A DNA stretch of 64,000 nucleotides. Origin: Coenobita brevimanus (Eukaryota > Arthropoda > Malacostraca > Decapoda > Coenobitidae). Below are positions 22,691 through 34,990 of the stretch, piece by piece. The stretch spans positions 52,752,498 through 52,816,497 of the forward strand of contig CM064671.1 in assembly GCA_032717465.1 (NCBI GenBank), in the 5' to 3' direction. The notes beneath the pieces are model-generated. The model did not search any database. It saw nothing but the letters and a program-made list of their open reading frames with translations, and was not told the DNA's origin. Every line of letters starts with the position of its first letter. Within the stretch, counting starts at the first letter, position 1. The position numbers and the translations under genes are program-made.

Positions 22691-24503
22691 AAACACCTCT
22701 AATTATCCATTCCCGACTCAGATGTACAGGTGATGCCTGCCCCATTCCACACTATGGCTTTGGTGTATGTAACGCCCGCTTGTTGCAATAATTCACAAAG
22801 CCAGCCAGTATATCTTTCACACACGATACAGTTTAGGGATTGGCTTCACTATATATGCAAAAGTACTCACAGCATAGGGACTAGGGGAGGCAGAGTGGCA
22901 AAACCCTGCTACAGAGAACATATGTCTTGCCCCTAGGTCTAACGACTGATAATGGGCACAATTGCTTTTCATGATATAATCTATGTTCCATCAACAAAAT
23001 CAAATCAAAATATGCTCAGAAATAATATATTATCACAGTCAGTCCACATGCCTTCGGCTCAGGCAGAAGGGGGAGAATTAGTGGAATTTAAAGGGACAGC
23101 ACACGCATGCAACCCTACAGCTTGGCTCCTTCTGAGGTACTGAGGTTTACTGCTATGGACATGATCCCAGAGGGCCCTACAGTGTTGCCAAGTTCCTACC
23201 TCAGAAAAGACAAGTGCCCGCTAGAATGAACCCTAATTTGACGCAAATCAGCAGATAACTTTCTTTTTGATGTTTTTTCTTTCTGCTTAGGAACGCGATT
23301 TGCGTCTATGTGCATTTATCTCCCAAATCACATGGAGCGCGATTCATGTGAATGTGCCTGGGAGGTTAATTTAGCATTAATAATACTACAAACTCAGCGA
23401 TATGTTACAACCTCTAAATGAAAGTAATGTCTCGGAAATAAACCATATGCCAGTCTTAAGATATACTGATAGGTTACAGAAATGGTAAAATGAAGCACCT
23501 TACTCTAAGCATATTAGAGAAGTTGTATGCTGGGAACATGTTAGCAACATACCTTTGCAGCATTAGCAGGCAACATGTTGAGAATTGGTAGTGTTGGTTA
23601 AAGATTGAAATACTGTGGCCAATGCAGAGGCCAGCCATCTGAACAACGATATCCCTCTCTCCCTCATTCCCCTCCACCCCCACCTCTCACTAGGTCCATG
23701 GTCCCACTCCAATGTTTGGTACATACATTTCGGGTGTTGGGTTATACCCGTACCGAAGCATCTACCATATAATTTCGGTTTTGGATAACCATAATACTTT
23801 GTTTCACAATATGGAACATAAAACAAGAGCTGCTGGCAATACCATAAAGTATGGCTATTTGTTATTTACCTGTCAAGACTAAAGATGCTGTCACGGCAGC
23901 TGTATTATCGTGATGTTTGCACAAAGTTCAAAGCTCTGAATGCCATACTTTTACACCAATTAAGAGTCAACGGGTTTGCATCACGATACTAGATTTCTCT
24001 ACAGTTTATTATTTTTAATATCATCCTTAACTCTACATGTAGCATTATGAAGGACAAATTTAAACGTGAGGGCAGGTAGTATGGTAAAGCTAAAATTTAG
24101 GATTAATGCTGAATACTGTATGAAAGCTTATTGTTCTCCTCATTACGTAAGTGCCTCATGTTTGATAGCCATCATCCGACTGTACCTAAAACTCATGCAT
24201 AAATCAGTCTCCAAAGCCAGTGAAGGATCCAGTAACACAGTATATTAAACAGTGTCGATGTTTACATTTCTCACACCCCGGCAAGTCACAGAGGACGTGG
24301 GGAATGGGAGGGGAGGGAGAGGTGTTCGGATAGCGGACCAGAATTTCTTAACCCTGACCTGGGCTCTATGTAGTAAGGTGGTTAAATCACATTTATCTCA
24401 TTCATTATGCACTTGCGGATTACAATGCATAGAGGTAATTTTGCGTCTCGTCTCTGGATCTATCCATCCGGACAGTTTGTCGGAACAAATTTGAACCATA
24501 CTG

Positions 24504-24505
<2 letters not shown>
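22691..24505. other. Unassigned AT-rich sequence
   Basis: No supported gene, element or repeat. Reading frames are short and without recognisable motifs. Two GCGATT-type short palindromic phrases occur near 23295 and 23340, which I could not tie to any element. Confidence 0.5.
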
Positions 24506-24596
<91 letters not shown>

Positions 24597-24650
24597 TTAT
24601 TTCTATTATCATTATTATGATTTGGTTATTATTATTATTACTATTATTAC

Positions 24651-24689
<39 letters not shown>

Positions 24690-24770
24690 TGTTATTATTT
24701 TTATTATTATTATTATTATTTTGATGATGATTGATGATGATGATGATGATTATTATTATTATTATTTGCT
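24506..24770. repeat. Compound microsatellite (AT)n-(CT)n-(ATT)n-(GAT)n
   Basis: (AT) 24507-24559, (CT) 24560-24592, then ATT/ATC trinucleotides to about 24770 with GAT interruptions. The Leu/Ile-only reading frames here are artefacts. Confidence 0.97.
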
Positions 24771-24837
24771 TGTCCTATATCTACATTTTGACATAAAGCG
24801 TGATGTGACAGGAGACAAATTTAAGATGACAAGGATC

Positions 24838-25135
24838 AGAAGCGAGGCAGGAGAAGATTTTAAAAGTGAAAGGACTGGTGGAGGTAGAGGAAGTTTTACA
24901 ATGAGAGAAGACAGAGGTGAGGCAAAAGAATGTTTTAAAATTAGCGGGGATACGGCGGTTGGGTGCAATATTTTTAAAGCAAGAAGAGGGACAATGATAT
25001 GGGAGTAAAAGTTAAAAGATAGAAAGAGACTGTGGTGAGGTAGGAGAAATTTTTAAAAAGAGAAGAGACAATGGTGGGTAGAAGAAAGTTTTAATATGAG
25101 AACCGAAAACTGGTGCGGCAGGTGAAAGATATACG
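24838..25135. repeat. Minisatellite, about 39 bp unit, seven to eight copies
   Basis: A purine-rich unit resembling 'ggtgaggcaggagaa' plus 'ttttaaaa..gagaaga' repeats with a 37-40 bp period. It appears in variant form at about 24838, 24876, 24913, 24951, 24988, 25028 and 25067, fading by 25135. The short frame at 24622-25008 translates part of it ('EAGEDFKSERTGG') and is not a credible gene. Confidence 0.7.
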
Positions 25136-25639
25136 CAGGGAAGAGAGAGAAAGGTAGTACAGTAGGAAAATGCATAAGTACAGTGATCATCAAAGGTACC
25201 AAAAGAACAGGACATATCACCAATATGTCCGAAACATATGACACATTACCCATAAGTTTGTCATCGCCAGAGATGAATGAATAAGTATTGTCCTTGGCAG
25301 ATTGCTGCAACGAGATGCATTGGGGACGCTATTTTGATACCAGTGAAGAAATAAATCCGCTTCAAACATTCCCAGCACCCTAGAAAACAAGAAATAATTT
25401 ACTGAGTAAAATTGTGCATGTGTTAGTAAAATACATGGAAGGTATCAACAGAGAGAACTACACCCTCCATAAACATAATGTGATGTAATCCACAGCAATA
25501 AGTTATCTAAAAGGTGGAAGGGAAACACAAGAACATGCGTAAGTTCTTTACTGCTCCTACGTTTCAGACAAGAGACTAGCACATAAACCAGTCTCTGCAT
25601 ACACACCATACTGATCATTTCACTCAACTATTTTCCCAC

Positions 25640-26285
25640 ATCGTATCCATCTCATTGACCCATTTTCCTCCATGGACTAACTTCCCCCTTGAACCCATTT
25701 TTTCAATGAACGAATTTTCCCATGGACCTATCTCCATAGACCAATTTCCCCCAGAAACCTACTTTCCCCAATGGACCTATTCTCTCCTGATTTTGTTTAC
25801 CCAATGGACCTATTTTTCCATTATAGGCCTATTTTACCTTGTGGATTATCCATTCCCATGGACCTGTTTACCCTTGGATCCATTTTCCCTACTGGACCTA
25901 TTTTCCACCATTGGTCAATTTTTCCTCCTTGAACCTCTTTTCCCCTCGACTGACTTATGTTCCTCATAGACCTATAATTCCCATTGATTTAACTTCCCTC
26001 CATGTACGAATTTTCTTCTTGGACCTATTATTTCCCATGAACATATGTTATCGATCGATTTACTTTTCTTCCCACTGGGACAGACCAAATGCCCAAATAG
26101 TCCTTTTTCTCTCACATGGATCTTTTTCCTCCGTGAATCATTTTTACCTGATCAATTAATGTTTCCAGTTCTTCAAAGGATGTATCCTCCATGGACCTAT
26201 ATCTTCACGTGGGCTTGATCGAATTATGGACCCAATAACTCCATAGCCCCATTCCCAATGAACCTATTTTCCCCACATCCACCCA
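25640..26285. repeat. Degenerate minisatellite, about 20 bp unit
   Basis: For roughly 640 bp the sequence is built from variants of 'ccatggacctattttccc', such as 'ccaatggacctatt', 'ccatagaccaatttccc' and 'aatgaacctattttcccc'. Around 30 imperfect copies are visible by eye. The Pro/Phe-rich frames at 25655-26159 are translations of the repeat. Confidence 0.8.
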
Positions 26286-26390
26286 CCACCCGCTGTAATA
26301 AGGATCGGCACCTCTTACTTCGATACTCCTCGAAACTATCACTGGCACAGGAGCTGTGAATAAGCGGTAACGGTTGGTACAGTACACCTG

Positions 26391-26392
<2 letters not shown>

Positions 26393-26455
<63 letters not shown>
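26393..26455. repeat. (TC)n microsatellite
   Basis: About 63 bp of TC. The 'RERERE' frames on the minus strand are artefacts. Confidence 0.98.
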
Positions 26456-26458
<3 letters not shown>

Positions 26459-26906
26459 CACACAATATAACTCTCATTGCTTCATATCGTGTATAACGAT
26501 TAATTCACAGCAATGGGGATAAGCTTGAAGGAAATTCTCAAAGTATTAGCCACTTGATAATAAAAAACTCAAAGTGCTATTTGTGTCCTTGACACCCGTC
26601 ATATCCAAGGATAACACCTTAGGATTTTCTTACACGTTTTGATGTACAATGACAACCACATTTTAAGAATGAGTTGATAGAAAACTTTATAGGCCTAACT
26701 CTCCAGTATACCCAATACCGAATGAGCAATGCACGTTAAAAAAATACAGCATTTATCATAGTATTCCTATAATATTAACATCAATAATGCGTTAATGTAT
26801 TAGTGCATGTATTGCAAAACTGAGAATGGTGTATCACAAGTTTGACGAAGATTATTACAACATTGCTGAAGGTGTGATCGGAGGGTATATTTATTTTATG
26901 ATTGGC

Positions 26907-28866
26907 ACAAAAGAAGAAAGCATACAATGAATGGGTGAGAAATAGGGGCGTGGAAGAAGTTGAGAGGCGGAAGAGAGAGTTATATATGGAAAGGAAGAGA
27001 GAGGTGAAAAGATTAGTAAGAGAGAGTAAGAAGAGAGTGGATGAGGAATTTGGAAGGAATTTGAGTGTAAAGTGGAGGGACTGTAAGAAAATGTTCTGGA
27101 GAGAAGTGAAAAGAGTAAGACAGGGTGGAAGTGAAGTTAGCAGGGGAGTGAAAGATAAAAATGGTAGATTACTAGTGGAGAAGGGAGAAAAAGTGAGCAG
27201 ATGGAGAGAACACTTTAAGGAATTGTTGAACGTAGAGGATGGAAGTAATGCGAGTATAAGTGGCTGGGGAATGGCTGGGAGAAGGAGGGAGGTGAGAAGA
27301 CAGGAAGAAATCAGTAGGATAGAAGTTGTGGAAGCAATGAAGAAAGTTAAATCAGGGAAAGCCCCAGGAATTGATGGAGTGTGTGGTGAAATGCTGAAGC
27401 ATGGGGGAGAGATAGTAGTAGAATGGATGTGGAAGATGTGCAGATTGGCCTGGGAGGAAGGTAGAATCCCGGAGGATTGCAAGTCAGGTATAATTATTCC
27501 CTTGTACAAAGGAAAAGGGGAAAAAGAAGTGTGTTGTAATCATAGAGGCATTTGTCTTCTTAGTATAATAGGAAAAGTGTATGGTAGGATACTTATAGAC
27601 AGAGTTAGAGAAAGAACAGAGAAATTAGTTGGAGAAGAACAGGGAGGCTTTAGGAAGGGAAGAGGTTGTGTAGATCAGATATTCATTCTCAGATCTTTAG
27701 TGGAAAAGTTTCTAGAGAAGGGAAAGAAGTTGTATGCGGTTTTCATGGATTTGGAGAAAGCATATGACAGGGTGGATAGACAAGGATTGTGGAAAGTGTT
27801 AAGAATATATGGAGTAGATGGGAAGTTGTTGAATGCTGTGAAGAGTATGTACGATGGTGCGAAGGCTGCAGCGCGTGTGGATGGTGAACTAAGTGAATTT
27901 TTCTCTTTGAAAGTTGGTTTGAAACAGGGATGTGTCATGTCTCCATGATTGTTCAATCTGTACATGGATGGGGTAATAAAAGAGGTACAAGGTAGGGTAG
28001 TGGATGTTGGAGTGGCCCTGGTGAGAGAGGATAGTGTTTGGAAACTCCCTGTACTGTTGTTTGCAGATGATACTGTGTTGTTGAGTGAAGACGAAGGGGA
28101 GCTGCAAGGCTTGGTGGATGAGTTTGAGAGAGTGTGTAAGAAACGGAACCTAAAGGTGAATGTAGGGAAGAGTAAAGTGATGGTCTTTGAGAGAGGTGAA
28201 GTTAGTGAATGTACAGCGAGGTTAGATGGTGAGGAATTGGAAAATGTGAGTACGTTTAAGTATTTGGGTAGTGTGATGAGTAAGGATGGAGGTTTGGAGG
28301 GTGAAGTGCTTGAAAGGGTACAGCAGGGAAGAAAGGTTGCTGGTTCCTTGAAAGCAGTGATAAGAAACAGGGAAGTGAGCATGGATGTGAAAAAGTTACT
28401 ACATGACAGTATTGTGATACCAACTCTAACGTACAGAAGTGAAGCTTGGACATTGTTGGAAGGACACAAGTCAAGAGTGAGAGCAGTGGAAATGAGTTAT
28501 TTAAGAGGAGCCTGTGGAGTCACGTGGAGAGACAGGCTGACGAATGAGGATATAAAGGAGCATTGTGGTGTGGATGTGGATGTGATAGGAAGCGTTATGA
28601 GGAACACACTGAGGTGGTTTGGCCATGTGGAGAGGATGGAGGGTGAGAGACTGACGAAGAGAGTGTATGTGAGTGAGGTGGAGGGGGGAAGAGGGAGGGG
28701 GAGGCCGAGGATGAGATGGAGGGATGGAGTGGAGAGGTATATGAGAGAGGGGGGTGTGAGTCGGGAGCAGGGCAGTGAAATGGCGGGGGACAGGGCGACT
28801 TGGAGGCGATTTGTTTGTGGCCACCCCAAACGGGATTGAGGCGTCTGGCAATAGATAGATAGATAG
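26907..28866 (+). mobile_element. RTE-like non-LTR retrotransposon, 5'-truncated, one stop
   Basis: A single frame runs from the insertion junction to 28839 and is broken only by TGA at 27946-27948, where 'GCVMSP*LFN' shows a Trp codon lost. RT landmarks in order: 'KSGKAPGIDGVCGEML', 'GGFRKGRGCVDQIF', 'FMDLEKAYDRVDR', 'LKQGCVMSP', catalytic 'LLFADDTVLL', 'FKYLGSVMSKDGG', then the post-RT region 'RWFGHVERM' and 'GRGRGRPRMRWRDG'. The endonuclease is missing. The 3' end is (ATAG)n at 28851-28866. ATGATTGGC flanks the copy exactly (26898-26906 and 28867-28875), giving a 9 bp target duplication and both junctions. It is the best-preserved non-LTR copy here and recently inserted by appearance. Confidence 0.92.
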
Positions 28867-29095
28867 ATGATTGGCTTTTACCTCAGATGGATCTCAGCTA
28901 GAATATAATGCGAGGAATGTGTTGCCTACAAAACCTCTCAAGCTTGGACAACTTGAGAATCGAATGAACAGTGCTCATATTCAGAGTGGATTCTGGTTCT
29001 TTCATAACACTTCTCAGCAATATTTTCTGCACATAACACATCATCATCCTCCTTTATAATTTTTATGAATGCTATGTTGATAAACTCTCCAAGTA

Positions 29096-30294
29096 TTTTT
29101 TTTTTTTTTTTTTGGGGGGGGGCTTAATGGACATCACCCACAAGGTAGAGTATTAGGCCAGCCTCTTGTGTGTTTCTATCATCCCACGCCTGCCACGCAC
29201 AAAACCGCTGATCTAGGGAACCAAAAGAGGAGGAAGCATGTGGTAAAAGGCTTGTAGATCGGCTAGACACACATCCTTCCCCCTGACTATCAGCATAGGT
29301 TGTATGTCCTCACCCTGGTCGGCAGCCTGGAGCAGATTGTAGAGGGCAGAATAGTTGTTGCTCCAAGCTGATACGACCGGGTGTGGGCAGTGAGGTCCAG
29401 GAGGTGTCTCTAGGAGGCTACGGCTAGCCGATCCTTGAAGTCAATGATGGGAGGGCGATATGGGGTGCCCTCCTCTGCCGGAGGGGGGGAGGATCCACTG
29501 ACTTCCTCCGCGGCCATGAAGGCGGTGTCTGAAGAGTCCTGCCCCTCCTCCAACATCGATGGTGGGTAGTGTATGTCTGCCGTGGTCTGGGCCATAGTCT
29601 CATCTGGAGCAGGGTCAGTAACCGGGGTAACAGTCCTCCTGTTGAGGGGGGCCTCCAGCCTAAGTCATTTCCTCGGAGTGGTGCGAGGGGGCAGCAGGTT
29701 GTGGCTGCCGAGCCCGACGCTCCCGTCAGCTAGGAACCGGGTGTACATCACCGATGAAGTACTCGGGGATGATAAGGCAAGGCAGCCCATTCTCCTAAAA
29801 GATGTTAGGGAGGAGAACACGCAAAACCCCCTCATCACCCCAACAAAAAGCCTTCGCCATCACGATACACATCTCCACGATGGTGTTTAGCTGTCCAGGA
29901 CTACAGTACCCCTGGCCTGACGTCCCCAGGCAGTGAGACGTCTCTATGCATGGGCAAAACTTTGCACAGCCACACCTCCCAGCCCAGAAACATACCAGGC
30001 CTCAGGACCCTTAGGGGTCCCAAACAGACTAAACTCCACCATCTCTCCATCACCAAGGGAGTGTTGGAGGTGCCGTGGGTTTGGCTTAATGATCGCCTGG
30101 TGGTGCACAAAAACATCAATGCCAGTATCCTGGCATTTGATGAATCTGTTCCCTGCCCTGACATTAAACCAAACCACAGTCCCCAGGATCTTCTGGGCTG
30201 CTGGAGACCATGGTACGCTGGTTGCGCCCCTCAATGGATCACAGGCAATGGCAGCAACAGGTCTGTCTTCTTTGGCTGTCGGTCCTGCACTCCC
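29096..30294 (-). pseudogene. Processed pseudogene of a Y-box (cold-shock domain) protein
   Basis: Minus strand 30234-29944 encodes a cold-shock domain: 'KILGTVVWFNVRAG', then 'DTGIDVFVHHQAI' (the RNP2-like strand), 'NPRHLQHSLGDGEMVEF' and 'GLGGVAVQ', collinear with Y-box proteins such as YBX1, which bind mRNA. The RNP1 'GYGFI' motif is degraded to 'GNRFI'. A short Ala/Pro-rich N-terminus precedes it. TAA-type and other stops follow the domain, and the C-terminal basic region is scrambled. The copy has no introns within the domain. It ends in poly(A) on the minus strand (T run at 29096-29115) and lies between near-identical 11-mers CTCTCCAAGTA (29085-29095) and CTCTCTAAGTA (30295-30305). Those are the marks of LINE-mediated retroposition of a host mRNA. 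Confidence 0.8.
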
Positions 30295-30499
30295 CTCTCT
30301 AAGTAATGTAAAATGCAGTGATAATAAGCAAAACAGACAGCTTAGTGAGCGGTGCTAGGAAGCCTGGGATACCCTTGTGAATACTGACCTAAGGCTGAGC
30401 AGATCAGGGATACCAGCAAGGCACGTGAACTCAGTTTATTTTTCTGATTGCTCGACTGCTGTGTCAAATTTTAGCACGTTAAAAGAGTGCCAATAATAT

Positions 30500-30975
30500 T
30501 TTTTTAATGGGTGTACGTACCCAAGCTTTCAGTGTAGTAAGCCTGTCTCATGGCTTGTCCTTCATGGTGCCATACAATATAGCGACCAAGAGACCCATCC
30601 ATTTGTGCCACCACCCATCCACTTACCTTTTGCCCTACACACAAAGCTCATCTACCCCACTCCGTTCACTATCTTACTCAGCCCACCCTGTCTCTCTCTC
30701 TCTCTTCCATCCATCACACCCTGCGTGGCCACTTTGCCAACTGACTCTACATACTTTGCCAACTCCACCAACTTTGCCCACCACACACACTTAGCCCACT
30801 CTCTCACCTCTCCACACATCCTACCCACGCATCCACCCACCATGCACACCAACCACCAACGTCCTGCCTACACACTGTATATACCCCGCCATCAACCTAG
30901 CTGCTAACCCTACCCATCTGCCATAAAATTCTACCCAGCCAGCCACCAAGCATTGAACACAAGATGCTTTGTAAC

Positions 30976-31019
<44 letters not shown>

Positions 31020-31022
31020 CAA

Positions 31023-31053
<31 letters not shown>
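30500..31053. repeat. CCACC-rich low-complexity tract with (AC)n and (AG)n
   Basis: 30590-30960 is a pyrimidine-rich stretch of degenerate 'ccacccatccac' and 'tttgccaactc' phrases. (AC)n runs at 30979-31021 and (AG)n at 31027-31053. Reading frames over it are low complexity and not gene-like. Confidence 0.8.
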
Positions 31054-31057
<4 letters not shown>

Positions 31058-31381
31058 TTTTATAGTGTGGAAATACAAAACATTCTCAGATTAACTCTGT
31101 CCACCAAAATGTTGGAGAAATAAATTAAGGTCTTTCCTATGTTCTCTCACGCCCATAGTTTCCCTAAAGTATGGCAACTGTCATCAATGCTCAATAAAAA
31201 AGGCTGGACATCCACTGACTCATCGTTCTCTGCTCCATCTCCAAGATTTGGGTATCGACACAAGATTGTGCAGAGCATAAATTTCTTTTGTAAGATGTAA
31301 CTGGCCAATTAAAAAAAAAAAAGTGAAAATTTTTAGAGGAACACCAATTTCTGTTCGAGCTAAATCAGCAGTGATGCTTAA

Positions 31382-32135
31382 CCTGAGATGTCCCGTCGAC
31401 GTATGGGTACGTTGCAACATTTTGCATTTGCCAGTCCCGTCGACATACTGGTACGTTTTGCAATTGCAAGGTCCCTAATTTGCACAATTTTCAATTATCG
31501 TGCATGATTTTTCGTACGTATAGACGGGACGCCTTTCTCTATTCCCCTACAAGATGCCAAGCACGGACAATGCCTTCCACCACATAACCTCCCCCCCCCA
31601 CATGCCATTGTCTTGGCAATTCACCTGTTACCAGTGACCTGGCCAATAAAGACATTCAGGGCCAGAGTGATTCCCCAATCGATGACAATGTGGAGGACAA
31701 AGTTTACATAGCATTAGAGGAAGAAACAGTCAGATATGATGATCAGGTAATGTGGCAAAAAAAGGTCAGGAATGGTGATGAGTTAGTGAGTGAAACAATG
31801 CTTATAATGCCTATATTACTGTTTGAAAATCAATATACTCTCATACTACATATAAATTCGTACCAAATAAATAAATAAATACCGTTTAGAAGTGGTGTGG
31901 AATAGTTATCCTCCCATAGAACTCGTTTTCTTTGCAGCCAGCCTAATAGAAAAACCTGTAAGGTAAGGAGGTACTCCTACCTGTATTGAGTATTTTAAAC
32001 CTCAGGTGAGTGATTTCTCTATGAATTTTCAATGTTTCTCACCAAAAGCGGAGGTTTTAGCCAAAAATTTTTTTTTCCAAAAATGGTCGGGACTGGGGGG
32101 TGTCAGAGGTGCAAAAGTGGTCGGGACATTACGGG
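31382..32135. mobile_element. Non-autonomous piggyBac-like element with TTAA target
   Basis: TTAA at 31378-31381 and 32136-32139 flanks a 754 bp segment. Its ends are imperfect inverted repeats: left CCTGAGATGTCCCG, right (reverse complement) CCCGTAATGTCCCG, 11 of 14 matching. Both terminal regions have recognisable homologues at the two ends of the larger element at 34435-40643: left 'gcaattgcaaggtcc', right 'ccaaaagcggaggttt' versus 'ccaaaagaggaggttt'. TTAA duplication with C-rich short inverted repeats is characteristic of piggyBac. The interior has a short acidic frame (31690-31878) but no transposase. Confidence 0.78.
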
Positions 32136-32632
32136 TTAAAACATTGTTTTTTTCCATGGTCATTTCAAACATTGCCAAGTCGAAAAGGATGCTGGAAATT
32201 TGGTGGATAGGTAAGAAGCTTGTGGCAGGAATTTTGAGGTTGAATACCAATCACTGAAACCATCTACAGCTTCACTTTGAGAGGCAAATATGTAGTAACT
32301 GCAAAATAACTGAACGTGCTGACAAATTGTTTCTGTTAAAGTATGTCAGTGCAGGACGGATAGCGGGCAAGTTACGCAGTTATATCCAACGGCTGGTGAA
32401 TTAAGTCACTGACTATATTATGAAATTTAAAAGGATAGGAGATGGCATTTTTGAAATTTGACTTTAATAGGCACAACAGTATATGAAATCCCAGGCGATG
32501 TTTACATAAGTAAGGCACCGAATACTGCATACTACTCTTGATGGGTGAAATGAACACCAGTCTATTTGTACCAGGCGTCTCTTGGTATACTCATAATGAT
32601 AAATGCTTCCCACCAACAGTCACTGTTGACGA

Positions 32633-33229
32633 ATGTTTCCTATTGAAATTCTGAAGACACTCTTTCGTCCACGACTTAGAATAGGAGGAATAATTGCTGG
32701 AGTAACAGGTGAGGCATTCTGTAACAGCAGTAGCACATCATCAGCTGATGATGACGAAACCGTTGCATGTGAACCGAACCCCCCAAAAGCTCCACAAAAT
32801 GATCGTCTGAAAGAGAGTTATAGCGACTCAAACCTGGCAGTGACTTGGGATCGTGAGGGCCTTTCTGTTCAGCAGGCAACTGCAACCTATGCTGTGACTA
32901 TAAACTCCATGGGTCTCGATTCTGACAAGGTTCCATCGAAGAGCATGGTCAATCGCTTCCTCCAAAAGGCTGTCAGTGATAGGGACCCAGATTATTGGCC
33001 AACTCGATCAACTTCAGCCTCCACTGCACCTCCACTGGGACTCAAAACTAATTCCTGATGTTGGACACGACCGCATCCCAGTTGACTGGATTGCTTTTTT
33101 AGCGACATGGAATGGCATGGAAGAGCTTTTGGGAGTAACAAGAATAAAGGAAGAGGACAGCAAGTGACGAATGCAGTCCATCAACCTCTTACCTCATCAG
33201 CGACTATGGATGAGATCATAGGCCTGCTG
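32633..33229 (+). pseudogene. Unclassified transposase-like gene, 5' half
   Basis: Frames 32633-33058 and 32976-33167 overlap and together read 'QQATATYAVTINSMGLDSDK', 'SKSMVNRFLQKAV', then 'LHWDSKLIPDV', 'IPVDWIAFLATWNG' and 'EELLGVTRIKE'. From memory this pattern (W-D-x-K, V-D-x-x-x, L-L-G-V) matches a family of long uncharacterised, probably mobile, proteins recurring in arthropod genomes. I cannot name the superfamily. The reading is frameshifted near 33000 and stops at 33167. The sequence stops being family-like exactly where a Tc1/mariner-like terminus begins (33232). The downstream half is found 7.7 kb further on, same strand. Confidence 0.55.
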
Positions 33230-33351
33230 TACAGTTGTGGTCATAAATAATCACCTATCCTCCGATAACCCTTTCCTCAAGCTGGCTCCTTTAAGCACAG
33301 CAAGTCTCACTGGAGTAAGAGGGGCTGAGAGGGAGGGTCGAGAGGGAGGGT

Positions 33352-33407
<56 letters not shown>

Positions 33408-34990
33408 GAAGGTAGGTGGAGGGACTAGCGATGGTGTGGGGGTGGAGTGAGGGAGGGAAAGGACGGTAAGTAAGGGAGGGAGAATGAAATGCAAAGTGGT
33501 GGTCACATTGCTTGTCTGTATTCTGTCATTCAGGGCATGATATAAATGAGTTAATATTCAGTAGATAATGCTGTATTACACTTTGTATAGTGGCGTCAGA
33601 TCACAAGCTTTAAATAGGTGGTGATATCATGGGCTGGCTGTGAGAAATATACTGACGTGATAGATCAAACATTAGTGCAGAGCCATCATGACTGCATGGG
33701 CCCTGATTGTATATGCGAGGCAACCAGAGAAAGAGAGGACATGGGCCCGCCTCCTCCAGTGCACCAAGGAGGAGTGGGAGCTGTTCAGATGAAACCAGCA
33801 AACCATCAACAACACTGTTTCTTCTGTTCTGCAAAGAGAGGAAGAAGTGAGGCTGGACGCCACTAGACAAAACACAAAGGCTTTCCTGGTTGCTTTGGCT
33901 TGACTAATGTCGGTAAACAATGACACAGATATATTTTGGGTGTTTTGGTAGGATTATGTTTCATTTTCCTTCAAAGAGATTATGAGAGATATCATTATTA
34001 TATCAACCCATGTGCACAGACAAAATGTATTTGTCTTTTAGGCACGAGTATTTTGAATATCCTTTTCATATAGAGATGCCATAAAATAGCTGACATGATA
34101 CTGGCTGTACAGAGGGAGTGCATGCTGAGATGATCATATTTAATGTGGACACAGCCATGTCAAAGGTTGAATATGATATTTAGTTTAAAAATTAATTACT
34201 TGTAAGGGTAGAGGACATTTCTTACACAAACATTACGGAAGCCAAAGCCAGCCAGATTCCAATTTGCGTCCGACATCAAAATACACGGATAAACACAAAT
34301 ATATGGCTCCGCACACTAATGTTTGATCTGCCACGTCAGTATAATTCTCACACGAGCCAGCCCTTGATATCGCCTCTCTAAAGCTTGTTATTTGATGCCA
34401 CTATGCAAGGTGTAATGCGGCATTGTCTCCTTAACCCGCCGGCTCCTGTTGACGTATATATACGTCTGAACGTTATGTCACTGTGACTTCCGTTGATGTT
34501 TATGAATGCATTGCAATTGCAAGGTCCGGCATTTGGACATTTTTCAAATTTTGCACATGGTTTTTGGTACATATATGCAGGCAAGGTGCGGCGAGATGGA
34601 AATTAAGGTATGGTCCTTCTGTGTTGTCTGAGGAAGGCGCAAGTGGTGTGACGGGAGTGAGCGGTGAAAGGGAAAGTGATGGTGGGAGGGAGGCAGTCTG
34701 AGCATGTGGTGTACGTGGGAAGCAAGCAGATGAGGAGGAGTCGCTCCCTAGGACGTTTTTCGCCCCGCAATATTCCTGTGTTTCCTCCCCACAGTCCCGT
34801 AATGTGGGGAAAGGAAGATAAGGGAAGGGAAAGGGGAAAGGAAAAGGGAGAGGGAAGAGGAGCGCATGTGGAGAAGAGCACCTCTCTCCACCTCCCCCAC
34901 CACCCTCTCCCCACCCAGACAAGGAATACCACACCTTGTTACATTACTGATACTGTGTGTGGTTGCGATAATATGATGCTCACTATAAAA

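Noticed and set aside
24407..24724. Leu/Ile-rich membrane-like protein
   Set aside because: Built from (CT)n and (ATT)n repeats.
25655..26159. Two Pro/Phe-rich frames resembling a secreted protein
   Set aside because: They follow the 20 bp minisatellite and have no independent support.
26205..26477. Arg-Glu repeat frames
   Set aside because: Translation of (TC)n; the same at 33237-33428.
30507..30907. Pro/His/Thr-rich frames
   Set aside because: Low-complexity pyrimidine tract with no conserved motif.
33691..34308. Transposase in the spacer of the Tc1/mariner-like element
   Set aside because: I looked for the DDE C-terminal pattern on both strands and found nothing convincing.
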